From: Parasulfuritortus sp049322515
GTDB lineage: Bacteria > Pseudomonadota > Gammaproteobacteria > Burkholderiales > Thiobacillaceae
DNA length: 64,000 nucleotides
Direction of reading: 5' to 3'
Assembly (NCBI GenBank): GCA_049322515.1
Contig: JBMOQW010000009.1
Location: 55,573-119,572 of the forward strand
This document shows, one piece after another, positions 26,244-34,562 of the stretch. Position 1 is the stretch's first letter, and every line of letters begins with the position of its first letter. Both the position numbers and the translations under genes were made by a program. The notes under the pieces were generated by a model, which had not been told where the DNA came from, did not search any database, and saw nothing but the letters and a program-made list of their open reading frames with translations.

Positions 26244-26245
26244 GT

Positions 26246-26282
26246 AAAAAGGCTTGCAGGCGATTAAACCATGCAAGCCTTT
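26246..26282. terminator. Bidirectional terminator after int
   Basis: AAGGCTTGCA (26249-26258) pairs with TGCAAGCCTT (26272-26281). The + strand reads into TT and the - strand into TTTTTAC. It would end integrase transcription. Confidence 0.75.
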
Positions 26283-26290
26283 GATTCTTC

Positions 26291-26306
26291 TGGTGGTGGG
26301 GCGGAA
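26291..26306. other. Truncated right att site
   Basis: TGGTGGTGGGGCGGAA at 26291-26306 resembles the start of the left tRNA-Phe fragment (TGGTGGCCAGGGGCGGAA), in the same orientation and after a similar terminator hairpin. The match stops there; the rest of the expected att core and the intact tRNA-Phe are missing. The following 200 nt to the UDG-like gene hold no gene I can support. Confidence 0.45.
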
Positions 26307-26508
26307 CCCTGCGCCAAACCTATGTAACTCAGCGCCTTACGACCGCTTCGAACTCCTGCGGAAAGGTGCGGAACCCAGCCCCGACTGCCAACAATCCTAC
26401 CAGTTCTGCCCCGGCCGGGTCACCAACCGAGCGCATCGGGCAGGACGCCAGTTCGATTCCCAATTTCGGAATTGAACCCGCGTCCGCATCGACTCACCCG
26501 ACCTTCGA

Positions 26509-27270
26509 TCAGGCGGTGACGAACCGCTCCCGAAATGCTCGCCGGCCCTGGTCGTAAGGCACAGGGTTGGTGGCGTGCGGGATCGGCGCGTTTCTGTCGC
26601 CGATGAGGTAATTGATCCGGTAGGTGCAGTTGCCGGATGGGTGCAGCATGCCGCCAATCACCCGTTCGGGATTCAGCACCCGCTCCTGGATCAGTCGATC
26701 CAGCACCTTCTGGACCTGCGGCCCGAGCCCGACGAACACGGCCTCCTTCAGTTCCTCGACCTCCGCCGCGAAGTTCTCCAGCAGGTACTTCCTCAGCAAG
26801 AGGTGCTTGGTCATGTCTGGAGAGCCACGGTAATCGTCGTCCTTGACGAACACCGGATAGCGCAGGAGGGATGTGGTCTGCACCAGGTGGCGCGACGTGG
26901 AGAACAGGTCGGCAGAATCGGTCAGGCCGAGCCACTTGTGAAAGCCCCAATGGTTGAGCTGGTTGATGAGGTTGCTTCGCAACGGCTCGCCACTGAATGC
27001 GCCGACGCTCTTGGCGGCCTGGATCGCTTCCGTGCTGGACTTGCCGGCCTGAAGCGCGCGCCGCGCCTCGTTGTTGGCATTGACCATCTGGGTGGGGCCC
27101 GGTGTGATCCCGACCAGAACGATCCGCGCACTGGGGTTGATGTACTCGAACGGCGCGTAATAGATCTTCACGTCGCCGCTTGCATCCATCAACAGGCGCG
27201 GGTCGCGGACCACCGGAGGCGTCGACCCACAAAGAATCGGTGCGTACTTTTCGATCAAGTCTGTTCTCAT
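26509..27270 (-). CDS. Uracil-DNA glycosylase-like superfamily protein
   Basis: A 253-residue protein with the two landmark motifs of the UDG superfamily: ARIVLVGITPGPTQM (motif A, about residues 48-62) and GGMLHPSGNCTYR (motif B, HPS). It also has the central helix-rich part RRALQAGKSSTEAIQAAKSV. The superfamily excises bases or recognises damaged DNA, but the residue set does not match a classical family, so the substrate is unknown. It is the last gene of a three-gene operon with a Cys-containing protein and an ADP-ribosylglycohydrolase. Confidence 0.75.
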   Translation of the reverse strand: MRTDLIEKYAPILCGSTPPVVRDPRLLMDASGDVKIYYAPFEYINPSARIVLVGITPGPTQMVNANNEARRALQAGKSSTEAIQAAKSVGAFSGEPLRSNLINQLNHWGFHKWLGLTDSADLFSTSRHLVQTTSLLRYPVFVKDDDYRGSPDMTKHLLLRKYLLENFAAEVEELKEAVFVGLGPQVQKVLDRLIQERVLNPERVIGGMLHPSGNCTYRINYLIGDRNAPIPHATNPVPYDQGRRAFRERFVTA

Positions 27271-27316
27271 TATTTGATGTGTCCTGGTCTAAGACTGGTC
27301 CGCCAGCCTGCTGGAA

Positions 27317-27826
27317 TCAGTCCGAAGCCCACAGCCGATCGTCATCCTGGGTCGCGGCCCAGAAGTCATCGAACAGCGCCAGCTTGGCTTCGTCCTTGGT
27401 CGCGTAGGTCTTGGTGCTGAACCGGCTGCCGATCCGGTAGCCCCACCGCTTGAACTTGTTCATGTGGACGCCGAGGTTGTGCCCATCGACGTTCAGAAAG
27501 CTGTTCCCCTTGGCGGACACCCGCCACGTGCGCTGCAGCCATCGAGTTCGGCGAGCTGCCCGGTTGCGCAACTTGGCCTCACGCCGTTTCGGCCCCTCGT
27601 AGTCGCCGCTCATCTTCTCGGCGCAGACGCACCCGACGTCGAAGGTCTCGTCCAGATCCGGGTGTTCCATGATGTGGACGTAGCGGATCTTCTCGTTGCC
27701 GCACATCTGGCAGGTCGCGTAATCGGTTTCGTCCGCCGACTCGCCGTCGGCCCGCAGGTCGACCACGTCCACGCAGTGCCATCCCTTGTGGGGCACACCC
27801 GGCTGGTCCCATCGATTTCCGCTCAT
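27317..27826 (-). CDS. Zinc-knuckle-like hypothetical protein
   Basis: A 169-residue protein with CQMCGNEKIRYVHIMEHP and later VGCVCAEKMSG, four cysteines spaced as a likely zinc site, followed by a basic helix (KRREAKLRNRAARRTRWL) and a C-terminal KFKRWGYRIGSRF then YATKDEAKLALFDDFW. I do not recognise a named family. It begins 16 nt after the ADP-ribosylglycohydrolase stop and ends 46 nt before the UDG-like gene. Confidence 0.75.
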   Translation of the reverse strand: MSGNRWDQPGVPHKGWHCVDVVDLRADGESADETDYATCQMCGNEKIRYVHIMEHPDLDETFDVGCVCAEKMSGDYEGPKRREAKLRNRAARRTRWLQRTWRVSAKGNSFLNVDGHNLGVHMNKFKRWGYRIGSRFSTKTYATKDEAKLALFDDFWAATQDDDRLWASD

Positions 27827-27842
27827 GCCAGTTCACTCCATC

Positions 27843-29720
27843 TCAGAATCCCGGGTACTTCCGCCAGATCCGCTGGTTCAGCTCTTCGTTGTCGCTGTAC
27901 TCGCCGATCGCCCAATCCTTGAAGGCGTAGAGGTCTTCCGCCAATTCGGTGATGACGTCGCGCAGTTCCAGCGGCTCCAGCCACTCGGCTGGGATCGCCT
28001 TCACGCCATGCACCGCGCCCAGCAGGTTGCCGACGATCGCTCCAGTCGAGTCGGAGTCACCATCGTGGTTCACCGCCAGGATCACGCCATGTTTGAAATT
28101 GCGGGCGACCAGCGCGCAATAGATGGAGATCGCCAGGGCCTCCTCGGCGATCCATCCCTGGCCTAGCCGGGCAATGGCTTCTTCATGTGGCAAACCGGAA
28201 TCGGCCAACTCCTCAGCCATTTCGATTGCCCGCAGCGTCTCTTCGTGGCCGGGCTCAACTCGCAGGAGGCGTTTTACGGCGGCCAATGCCTCGTTTAGCG
28301 ACGCGCCATCGGTCAGCGCCAGGATCAGCACCGCCAGCACACCACCGGTTAGGGCTCCGGTCGGGTGCCCATGGGTCAGCGCAGCCAACTCGGTACCCAG
28401 CCGGAAGGCGTCTTGGGGAGATTCATGCTGACGCAGGCGCCAGGCGAAAAGACCGACCGGCGCAACCCGCATGACGCCGCCGCAGCCCTTGCTGTCGTTG
28501 CGGGCCGGCTCCCCGAGGGAGTTCATCGCCCGCAGGGCCGATAGGCAGGTGTTGCCCGGTGCACGACGGCTGTGCAGCTGACGCTGCTGAAACAGCCAGC
28601 CAGGCTCATCGGTGCCGAAGTCGATGTCGCATGTCGGGCGTTCGCCTTGGGTTTGCAGCCAGCGCAAATAGGCGTGGGCCGTGACCCCGGAATAGGTCGT
28701 GATGCCTTTGAAGCAGCCGCGCACCCAGCCTCGGATCAAGCCCTCGGCGGTAAACAAGGTCATCTGCGTGTCGTCGGTGATCGTCCCCAGGCCACCATAA
28801 GCCGGTGCGTACTGGGTGATGCCCTTCGGGCCGAAGCGACGCAGAATCTCAGCCCGCTTCATGAACTCCACCGGTGCGCCCAGCGCATCGCCAACTGCGC
28901 CGCCGAGTAGGCAGCCCAGAAACCGCCCCTGGACCGTGCGCTTTTGTTGCCGCTTGCTGTGCCAAGCTGGTGGGGCCGGTGTCTCGAATTCTTCCGCCGC
29001 GCTTGTATCGGCAACAGGCTCCTCGTCCTCATTGCCGGACAAGGTGTAGTAGACGCCCAGCTCTGCGACCACGCGAGCGGCGGGTCGGGCGACGAGGCCC
29101 AGCTGCTTACGCCACTCGGGCACATCGGAGCCGTCCCAACTGATGCCCAGGCCTTTCTCCCAGTGGGACAGATAGGCCTCGCCCCGGTCGGCGGCGTAGT
29201 AGTTGCCGTTGCCGGCGGAGCTGTCGAGCGCGTACTCCCAGTTGTTCTCGCGCATGCAGACCCCGTGCTCGGGGTGAGGCACTTGCCCCAGCCCGATCAG
29301 GTATTCCGCGCTCTTGGCGTCCAACGGGCGAAACACGGCCACCCGCAATCGTCCGTCGTCCCGGGCGGTGATGGCAGCGATCAGAACAGTGCCACGTTGG
29401 ATGGTGACCAGTTTGCCGCCGAGGTCCACGGGCCCGACCTCGAGCCACCAGTGGTCACCGGAAGCTGAAATGATATCGCGGGCATCGTCGGGCGCCAACA
29501 GCTCGGCAAGCCGATCCATTGCGGGTTCGACCTGCTGCCATTCGGCGTCACCATCCCGGCAGCGCTGCTGCAGACCGTGCAGCATCACAGCCAGCGGCAG
29601 GCCCCCGTTTTCGAGCAGGGCCGACTTCAGATCAGCCGCTGGTACGGGGTACGGGATGTCCGGCAACCCTTGCTGCGCCAGCGTCTCTGGCTTGAGGTGA
29701 AGCTCTGCGAAATTTTGCAT
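27843..29720 (-). CDS. ADP-ribosylglycohydrolase with unknown N-terminal domain
   Basis: About 625 residues. The C-terminal 370 are an ARH/DraG-type ADP-ribosylglycohydrolase: GRFLGCLLGGAVGDALGAP, GTITDDTQMTLFTAEGL (metal-binding TDDT), NDSKGCGGVMRVAPVG and AVNHDGDSDSTGAIVGNL (metal-binding DSDSTG). The first 230 residues (for example DHWWLEVGPVDLGGKLVTI) are unlike anything I can name. ARHs remove ADP-ribose from proteins or nucleic acids using Mg. The ATG at 29718-29720 is my choice; no strong ribosome site decides it. It leads the operon, divergent from the WYL regulator. Confidence 0.85.
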   Translation of the reverse strand: MQNFAELHLKPETLAQQGLPDIPYPVPAADLKSALLENGGLPLAVMLHGLQQRCRDGDAEWQQVEPAMDRLAELLAPDDARDIISASGDHWWLEVGPVDLGGKLVTIQRGTVLIAAITARDDGRLRVAVFRPLDAKSAEYLIGLGQVPHPEHGVCMRENNWEYALDSSAGNGNYYAADRGEAYLSHWEKGLGISWDGSDVPEWRKQLGLVARPAARVVAELGVYYTLSGNEDEEPVADTSAAEEFETPAPPAWHSKRQQKRTVQGRFLGCLLGGAVGDALGAPVEFMKRAEILRRFGPKGITQYAPAYGGLGTITDDTQMTLFTAEGLIRGWVRGCFKGITTYSGVTAHAYLRWLQTQGERPTCDIDFGTDEPGWLFQQRQLHSRRAPGNTCLSALRAMNSLGEPARNDSKGCGGVMRVAPVGLFAWRLRQHESPQDAFRLGTELAALTHGHPTGALTGGVLAVLILALTDGASLNEALAAVKRLLRVEPGHEETLRAIEMAEELADSGLPHEEAIARLGQGWIAEEALAISIYCALVARNFKHGVILAVNHDGDSDSTGAIVGNLLGAVHGVKAIPAEWLEPLELRDVITELAEDLYAFKDWAIGEYSDNEELNQRIWRKYPGF

Positions 29721-29879
29721 GGCGCCCGTACCGATCCTTTTGCCGCCGCGCCGCTTGTAGTTATCACAATGCGACGCACACACAAATCAAAATAGAGTCA
29801 TGGACAGATTCTATGGCAGACCATATACTTTCCGCAATAACCAGCACAAGCATTCGCTAACCCGAACGAGCCAGCCAGG
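29721..29879. promoter_or_regulatory. Divergent promoter region between the ARH operon and the WYL regulator
   Basis: This 159-nt gap between two diverging operons is AT-rich around 29760-29860 (CAAATCAAAATAGAGTC, ATATACTTTCCGCAATAACC) against a GC-rich surround. It must contain both promoters and is the natural place for an operator of the WYL protein; I see no clear palindrome. Confidence 0.5.
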
Positions 29880-30794
29880 ATGTCGAACGAACAGCTTGCA
29901 GATCTAACCCAGCCCCAGCGCGACCGGCTCGCGTTTGTGGAGTTGCGCGTGCGCTTCATCGGGGAGATACGCCGTCAGGACTTGGTCACGCGGTTTGGCA
30001 TCCAGTCCGCCGCCGCATCCAGGGATCTGGCGCTGTACAAGGACTTGGCCCCGGGCAACATCGACTACGACTCCAAGGGCAAGTCCTACGTCCTGGGGCC
30101 GGACTTCCGGCCCGTCTTCGACTTCCCCCCGGAGCGGGTGCTGTCGTGGCTGACCCAGGGCTTTGGCGATGGTGAGCCAATGCGGCTCAAGGCGTGGGTG
30201 GCCAGCGAAAGCCCGACGCGGCTCACGCACCCGGATCTGGATGTGCTGGCGAGTGTGACCCGAGCGGTCCACCAGGAGTGTCCGCTCGGCATCGAGTACC
30301 ACTCCATCTCCAGTGGCCGCACCGAGCGGGAGATCGTCCCGTTCGCGCTGATCGACAACGGTCTGCGCTGGCACGTCCGCGCCTTCGACCGGAAGTCGCG
30401 GGAGTTCCGGGATTTCGTCATCACCCGGATCAAGCGCCCGGCGGTGCTCAAGGGGCAGCCCGTCGCGCCCCACGAGATGAGCGATCAGGACATTCAGTGG
30501 ACGCGGATCGTCGAGCTGGAGTTGGTGCCGCATCCGGATCAACCTCGGCCGGAGATCACCGAGATGGATTACGGCATGCGCGACGGCGTGCTGCGGATGA
30601 ATCTGCGCGCCGCCACGGCTGGATACATCCTGCGCAAATGGAGTGTCGACTGCTCCCCTGACCACAGCTTGCGCGGGCATGAGTACCGGTTGTGGCTGAA
30701 GGACCACCTGGCCATCTACGGTGTGCGAAATGCCGTGCTGGCGCCGGGCTACCGCTCCCCTGATCAACAGCGGCTCGAAGCCGAGTCGGACTGA
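29880..30794 (+). CDS. WYL-domain transcriptional regulator (BrxR/CapW-like)
   Basis: A 304-residue regulator: an N-terminal winged HTH (FIGEIRRQDLVTRFGIQSAA), a WYL domain with LRWHVRAFDRKSREFRDFV in place of the canonical WYL motif, and a C-terminal extension (RLWLKDHLAIYGVRNAVLAP). This three-part layout is that of BrxR/CapW proteins, which repress BREX and CBASS loci and may sense nucleotides. It precedes the BrxF-like gene by 10 nt and is divergent from the ARH operon, so it could regulate either. Confidence 0.85.
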   Translation: MSNEQLADLTQPQRDRLAFVELRVRFIGEIRRQDLVTRFGIQSAAASRDLALYKDLAPGNIDYDSKGKSYVLGPDFRPVFDFPPERVLSWLTQGFGDGEPMRLKAWVASESPTRLTHPDLDVLASVTRAVHQECPLGIEYHSISSGRTEREIVPFALIDNGLRWHVRAFDRKSREFRDFVITRIKRPAVLKGQPVAPHEMSDQDIQWTRIVELELVPHPDQPRPEITEMDYGMRDGVLRMNLRAATAGYILRKWSVDCSPDHSLRGHEYRLWLKDHLAIYGVRNAVLAPGYRSPDQQRLEAESD

Positions 30795-30804
30795 GGGGAT
30801 GAGC

Positions 30805-31386
30805 ATGCTCGCAAAACCCGAACGACTCATCGGCGAAATCGGCGACCTCAACAGCAAGTTGATCCTGCTGGTCGGACCCAGCCGCAGCGGCAAGACCCAA
30901 CTGCTTCGCCAGCTCGGCGCCAAGCTCAACATTGAGTCGCTCAACGTTGGCCTGGAGCTAGGCCGCCGTTTGGCTGCCACGCCGAACAACAAGCGCGGCT
31001 TCTCGGCAGGCGAACTGCTGCGGGAGATCGCGGACAAGGAACGAACGGAAGACCCGCTGCTGCTCGACAACCTCGAGTTGCTGTTCGAGCCCAGCCTGCA
31101 GATCAACCCGCTTGACCTCGTCAGGCGGCTGGCTCACTCCAAGCGCGTCGTGGCCGTCTGGCCTGGCGACCAGTTGCAAGCGAAATTGCTGACCGCTATC
31201 GAACAAGGTAATCAGCAGCATTCCGCCATCGAGCGTGAGAATGAGGCGCTTCGGGAACAAGTGAAGTCGCTGGGTGCCCGCATAGTTGATCTGGAAGCGG
31301 CCCAGCACGTTGGCGATCAAGCCAGCAAGGAGACTTCAGCCTCCCGCCGGGCCACAAGCCCAGGCAGCACCTTACCGCCACCATAG
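30805..31386 (+). CDS. brxF: BrxF-like P-loop protein, C-terminus altered
   Basis: This 193-residue protein has LILLVGPSRSGKTQLLRQLG (Walker A), SLNVGLELGRRLAATP, PLLLDNLELLFEPSLQINPL (Walker B-like) and HSKRVVAVWPGD, a close match to BrxF of type 3 BREX. ATG 30805 is chosen because GAGGGG lies 6 nt before it. Beyond about residue 130 the sequence becomes a charged helix (QQHSAIERENEALREQVKSL) unlike the BrxF end I know, and the last 20 residues run antisense into a lysozyme fragment. No other BREX gene (brxC, pglX, pglZ) follows, so this is probably a remnant. Confidence 0.75.
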   Translation: MLAKPERLIGEIGDLNSKLILLVGPSRSGKTQLLRQLGAKLNIESLNVGLELGRRLAATPNNKRGFSAGELLREIADKERTEDPLLLDNLELLFEPSLQINPLDLVRRLAHSKRVVAVWPGDQLQAKLLTAIEQGNQQHSAIERENEALREQVKSLGARIVDLEAAQHVGDQASKETSASRRATSPGSTLPPP

Positions 31387-31588
31387 ACCCACCGCCGCAG
31401 CTCAGTCGCGGCTGCGGCCCAGTCGCGCTGGTTCACGCGACGCCGCAGCGTCGAGGTCTGCAAGCGCCCGCCACCGAGGTTGAACGTGAAATCCACGATG
31501 GCCGCGAGTCTGCTTTCGGGTTCGGTGGCCAGCACCGGGCAGTAGCGCAGCGTGGCGGCGAGTGCCGCGTTCAGGTCACGGGCGAGAT
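31317..31588 (-). pseudogene. Phage lysozyme, C-terminal fragment
   Basis: On the - strand the frame reads LARDLNAALAATLRYCPVLA, then SRLAAIVDFTFNLGGGRLQ, LRRRVNQRDWAAAATELRRW and VLPGLVARREAEVSLL, ending at 31317. This is the C-terminal half of a phage-type GH24 (T4-like) lysozyme. The N-terminal half with the catalytic Glu is missing: the frame is cut by insertion-sequence ends at about 31589. It overlaps the tail of the brxF-like gene on the opposite strand. Confidence 0.8.
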
Positions 31589-31597
31589 AGCCCGGAT

Positions 31598-32919
31598 CAC
31601 TGCTGTCCGGTTAAAACGCAAACAGATTCAATTGGTTGCTGATGGTGGTACTGTCGGAACCGGAGTCGTTGCCCGGAAAGGCTTGCTGCAAGGGCATCTT
31701 CTCGAAAAGCGTGACCGACAAGATCTGTAGCAATGTGTAGAGCGAAGCATCGATGCCCAGACGCTTCCTGACGATGGCGACGAGCACATAGACCGACACG
31801 GCGATCCAGATTTGCGTCTTGACCGCATTCTCCGACGTACCGAAGAAACGTTTGATCCGAAGATGCTGCTTGATCCACTTGAAGAACAGTTCGACCTGCC
31901 AGCGGTTCTTGTAGAGCGCGCAGATGGTGGCGCTCGGCAATGTCATCTGGTTGGTGAGGAAGACGAGCGTCTTGCCGGTCTCGGGGTCCTTGAATCGCAC
32001 GCGGCGCAGATGCGCGGGGTAGTCCTGCTTCGTGTAGAAGCCGTCGAGCGCAATGGTCTGATCGCAAATGATGCCGGTCGCCCGATCCGTCTTCGCCGAA
32101 TAGACGCGATGGAAGTCCATGTTCGACTTGGTCCGCGTGACGAAGAAAGCGCCGGCCAGATGCAGAACGTGAAGGCGAGCGAAATCGACGTAGCCGCGAT
32201 CCATGACGTAGATAGCCCCCGGCTCCGGCACCAGCAGGTCGAGGGCATGCACGTCGTGCAGCTTGCCGTCGGAGACGTGGATGAAGCTCGGAATGCTGCC
32301 GCGCAAATCGAGCAGCGTGTGCATCTTCACGGCGGCCTTGGTCGTACGGAAGTGTGCCCACGGAAAGACCGACAGGCACAGGTCGATGGTGGTCGAATCC
32401 AGTGCATAGACCGTGTTCGACAATTCCAGCCCCAAGTCCTCGCTGGCATACAGCGATCTGGCCTGACCGATCAGGCGCTGCGCGAAGTCGGCATGGATGC
32501 GCCAGTCGCGCAACTCGTTGGCATCGGCCAGCGTCGAGCGCCGAATGGGTTCGCGAAAGCCCATGTGGTAGAGCTTGGCGTCTTGGGCCGACAGACACAC
32601 TTCGATGTCGCGCAGGCTCTCGCGGTAGGTCAATTGGGCGAAGGCCATGACTCGGAACTGCTCCGCGCACGTCAGCGAGCGAACGCCCTTGTCGCCGTCG
32701 TAGCGCGCGACGTACCGGGCGAAGGTCGTCCAGGGCAGGAAATCCATGAGCTGGGCGAACAGCGTCTTGCCTGTGTTCATGGCGACCTCCGGGCAAAAGC
32801 CCGGAAGACTGCCCGAATTGGCAATCGCCGTTCAAATCGACACCACCCTTCGTCGCTCGGAAATCCGCGTCAGTCATGGCTTTCAGCGATTCATCCCCTC
32901 ATTTAACCGGACAGCAGTG
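31598..32919 (-). mobile_element. IS4-family insertion sequence with 9-bp target duplication
   Basis: A 1322-bp element bounded by perfect 18-bp inverted repeats CACTGCTGTCCGGTTAAA (31598-31615) and its complement (32902-32919), flanked by the direct duplication AGCCCGGAT at 31589-31597 and 32920-32928. It carries one transposase gene. The intact ends and duplication indicate a recent insertion. Confidence 0.92.
31611..32780 (-). CDS. IS4-family transposase
   Basis: A 389-residue DDE transposase. The N-terminal FAQLMDFLPWTTFARYV and SLTCAEQFRVMAFAQLTYRE belong to the DUF4372-type IS4 group. Catalytic residues lie in VYALDSTTIDLCLSVFPWA (first Asp), AIYVMDRGYVDFARL (second Asp) and the YREK box in YKNRWQVELFFKWIKQHLRI. 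It appears full length, and its stop lies just inside the left terminal repeat. Confidence 0.93.
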   Translation of the reverse strand: MNTGKTLFAQLMDFLPWTTFARYVARYDGDKGVRSLTCAEQFRVMAFAQLTYRESLRDIEVCLSAQDAKLYHMGFREPIRRSTLADANELRDWRIHADFAQRLIGQARSLYASEDLGLELSNTVYALDSTTIDLCLSVFPWAHFRTTKAAVKMHTLLDLRGSIPSFIHVSDGKLHDVHALDLLVPEPGAIYVMDRGYVDFARLHVLHLAGAFFVTRTKSNMDFHRVYSAKTDRATGIICDQTIALDGFYTKQDYPAHLRRVRFKDPETGKTLVFLTNQMTLPSATICALYKNRWQVELFFKWIKQHLRIKRFFGTSENAVKTQIWIAVSVYVLVAIVRKRLGIDASLYTLLQILSVTLFEKMPLQQAFPGNDSGSDSTTISNQLNLFAF

Positions 32920-33008
32920 AGCCCGGATATTTCATAAGGAGGTCGGCGGAACCGCCGGAAAGGCGCTCTAATACAGGTATCGAAGCCGTATTGAGAGGAG
33001 TTCCGCCG

Positions 33009-34319
33009 ATGCCAGATTGTACCTGTCAGCAGATGCTGTTTGGGCGCCTTGGGCGCCGGGAGATAGAAGCGGATTTCACGGGAGGCGCCATCGGTTCCGA
33101 CGGTGGCATCATGCTGGTGCGCCAGGTTGATCGGAAGATCGGCTTGTCGGCGGCGGTGGCCACGGCGCTCTCCGACCCGCGTGATCCTGAACGCATCCGG
33201 CATCCGCTGCGCGATCTCGTCGCCCAGCGCCTGTATGGGCTGTGCTGCGGCTACGAGGACCTGAACGACCACGACCGGCTGCGCTTTGACCCGCTGATGC
33301 AGACGGCGGTGGGCAAGGCCGAGGAACTGGCCAGCAGCCCGACCTTCTCGCGCCTGGAGACGCGCGCCACCCGCACTGACGTCATGGCGCTCAACCGGGT
33401 GCTGGTCGAGCAATTCATCGCCGCCCAGAAGCAGGTGCCGGATGAACTGATCCTCGATGTCGACGCTTCCGATGTGCCGCTGCACGGCGAGCAGGAACTG
33501 TCGCAGTTCCACGGCTACTACGATCACTACTGCTACTTGCCGCTCTACGTCTTCTGCGGGCAGCATATGCTCGCCTGCCTGCTGCGGCCGTCTCGCATCG
33601 ATGGCGCGAAGCACGCCGCTGCCGTGATTCGCCTCCTCGTCGGGCGGTTGCGCCAAACGTGGCCGCAGGTGCGCATCGTCGTGCGCGGCGACTCGGGGTT
33701 CTGCCGGCAACGGCTGCTGCGCTGGTGCGAACGGCACGATGTCGGCTACGTCGTCGGCGTGGCGCGCAACGCGCGCCTGCACCGGCAGGTGGCAGCCTGG
33801 GAGCAGGAACTCGAAGCCGCTTTCGTTGCCACGGACGCCAAGCAGCGCGCGGTCCGCGAGTTCCGCTACGCGGCTGACACGTGGAATGTCGAGCGCCGCG
33901 TCGTCGCGCGCCTGGAGTACGGAGCACAGGGCACCAACCCGCGCTTCGTCGTGACCAATCTCGACCTGCCTGCGGACGCCCTCTACGACGGCCTCTACTG
34001 TCAGCGCGGCGAAGCCGAGAACCGCATCAAGGAGGCGCAGCTCGACCTCTTCGGCACCCGCGCCAGCTGCCACAAGTTCCTTGCCAACTGGCTGCGCCTG
34101 ATGTTCGCCGCACTGGCCTACACGCTGATGCAGCGCCTGCGCGAGATCGCCCTGCAGGGCACGGAGTTGGCCAAGGCATCCGCCGCCACGATCCGCGTCA
34201 GGCTCCTCAAGATCGGCGCCGCGATCCTCATCAACACCCGCCGTGTCCGCATCCTGCTCGCCTCGCATCACCCGATGCGCGCGGTGTTCCTCTCCGCCGC
34301 CCGCGCGCTCGCGCCGTAA
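33009..34319 (+). CDS. IS1380-family transposase
   Basis: A DDE transposase of about 436 residues. ATG 33009 is supported by GAGGAG 8 nt upstream. It shows GSDGGIMLVRQVDRKIGL, LILDVDASDVPLHGEQEL (first catalytic Asp), VRIVVRGDSGFCRQRLLRW (second Asp) and YCQRGEAENRIKEAQLDLF (Glu region), all typical of IS1380. The gene looks intact. Confidence 0.93.
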   Translation: MPDCTCQQMLFGRLGRREIEADFTGGAIGSDGGIMLVRQVDRKIGLSAAVATALSDPRDPERIRHPLRDLVAQRLYGLCCGYEDLNDHDRLRFDPLMQTAVGKAEELASSPTFSRLETRATRTDVMALNRVLVEQFIAAQKQVPDELILDVDASDVPLHGEQELSQFHGYYDHYCYLPLYVFCGQHMLACLLRPSRIDGAKHAAAVIRLLVGRLRQTWPQVRIVVRGDSGFCRQRLLRWCERHDVGYVVGVARNARLHRQVAAWEQELEAAFVATDAKQRAVREFRYAADTWNVERRVVARLEYGAQGTNPRFVVTNLDLPADALYDGLYCQRGEAENRIKEAQLDLFGTRASCHKFLANWLRLMFAALAYTLMQRLREIALQGTELAKASAATIRVRLLKIGAAILINTRRVRILLASHHPMRAVFLSAARALAP

Positions 34320-34562
34320 CCCACCCCAAGTGCGGCCCCGACACGTTGATGCTTCGGGGGTTGGGGGAGGTTCGCCAAAAATCCGTCGCGCTGCCTATTT
34401 CTTGGGCAGCAGCCGCCTTTCACCATTCCAGTTACTCATCTCGCATCACTTCCGCCGCCTCAGCGGGGCATTGATGAAATATCCGGGCTAAACGCACGTT
34501 CGTGAGGAGGCCCGGCACCGTCCTACCAGAGCCGACTTTTGTGGCAGTGGCTACTCGCCCAG

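Larger units (their letters stand above)
31589..34489. mobile_element. IS1380-family element interrupted at its left tip by an IS4-family element
   Basis: The IS1380-type terminal repeats are GCCCGGATATTTCAT (32921-32935) and ATGAAATATCCGGGC (34474-34488). The outermost AGCCCGGAT of the left end also occurs at 31589-31597, on the far side of the IS4-family insertion, where it abuts the lysozyme fragment. So the IS1380 element came first and the IS4-family element then inserted into its extreme left end, duplicating 9 bp. I see no clear target duplication for the IS1380 element itself. Confidence 0.8.

Noticed and set aside
26291..26370. A tRNA-like stretch (GGCGGAACC, CGCCAAACC, AACTCAGC) after the integrase
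   Set aside because: No cloverleaf can be formed with a proper T-loop and anticodon stem. Only the first 16 nt resemble the tRNA-Phe fragment.
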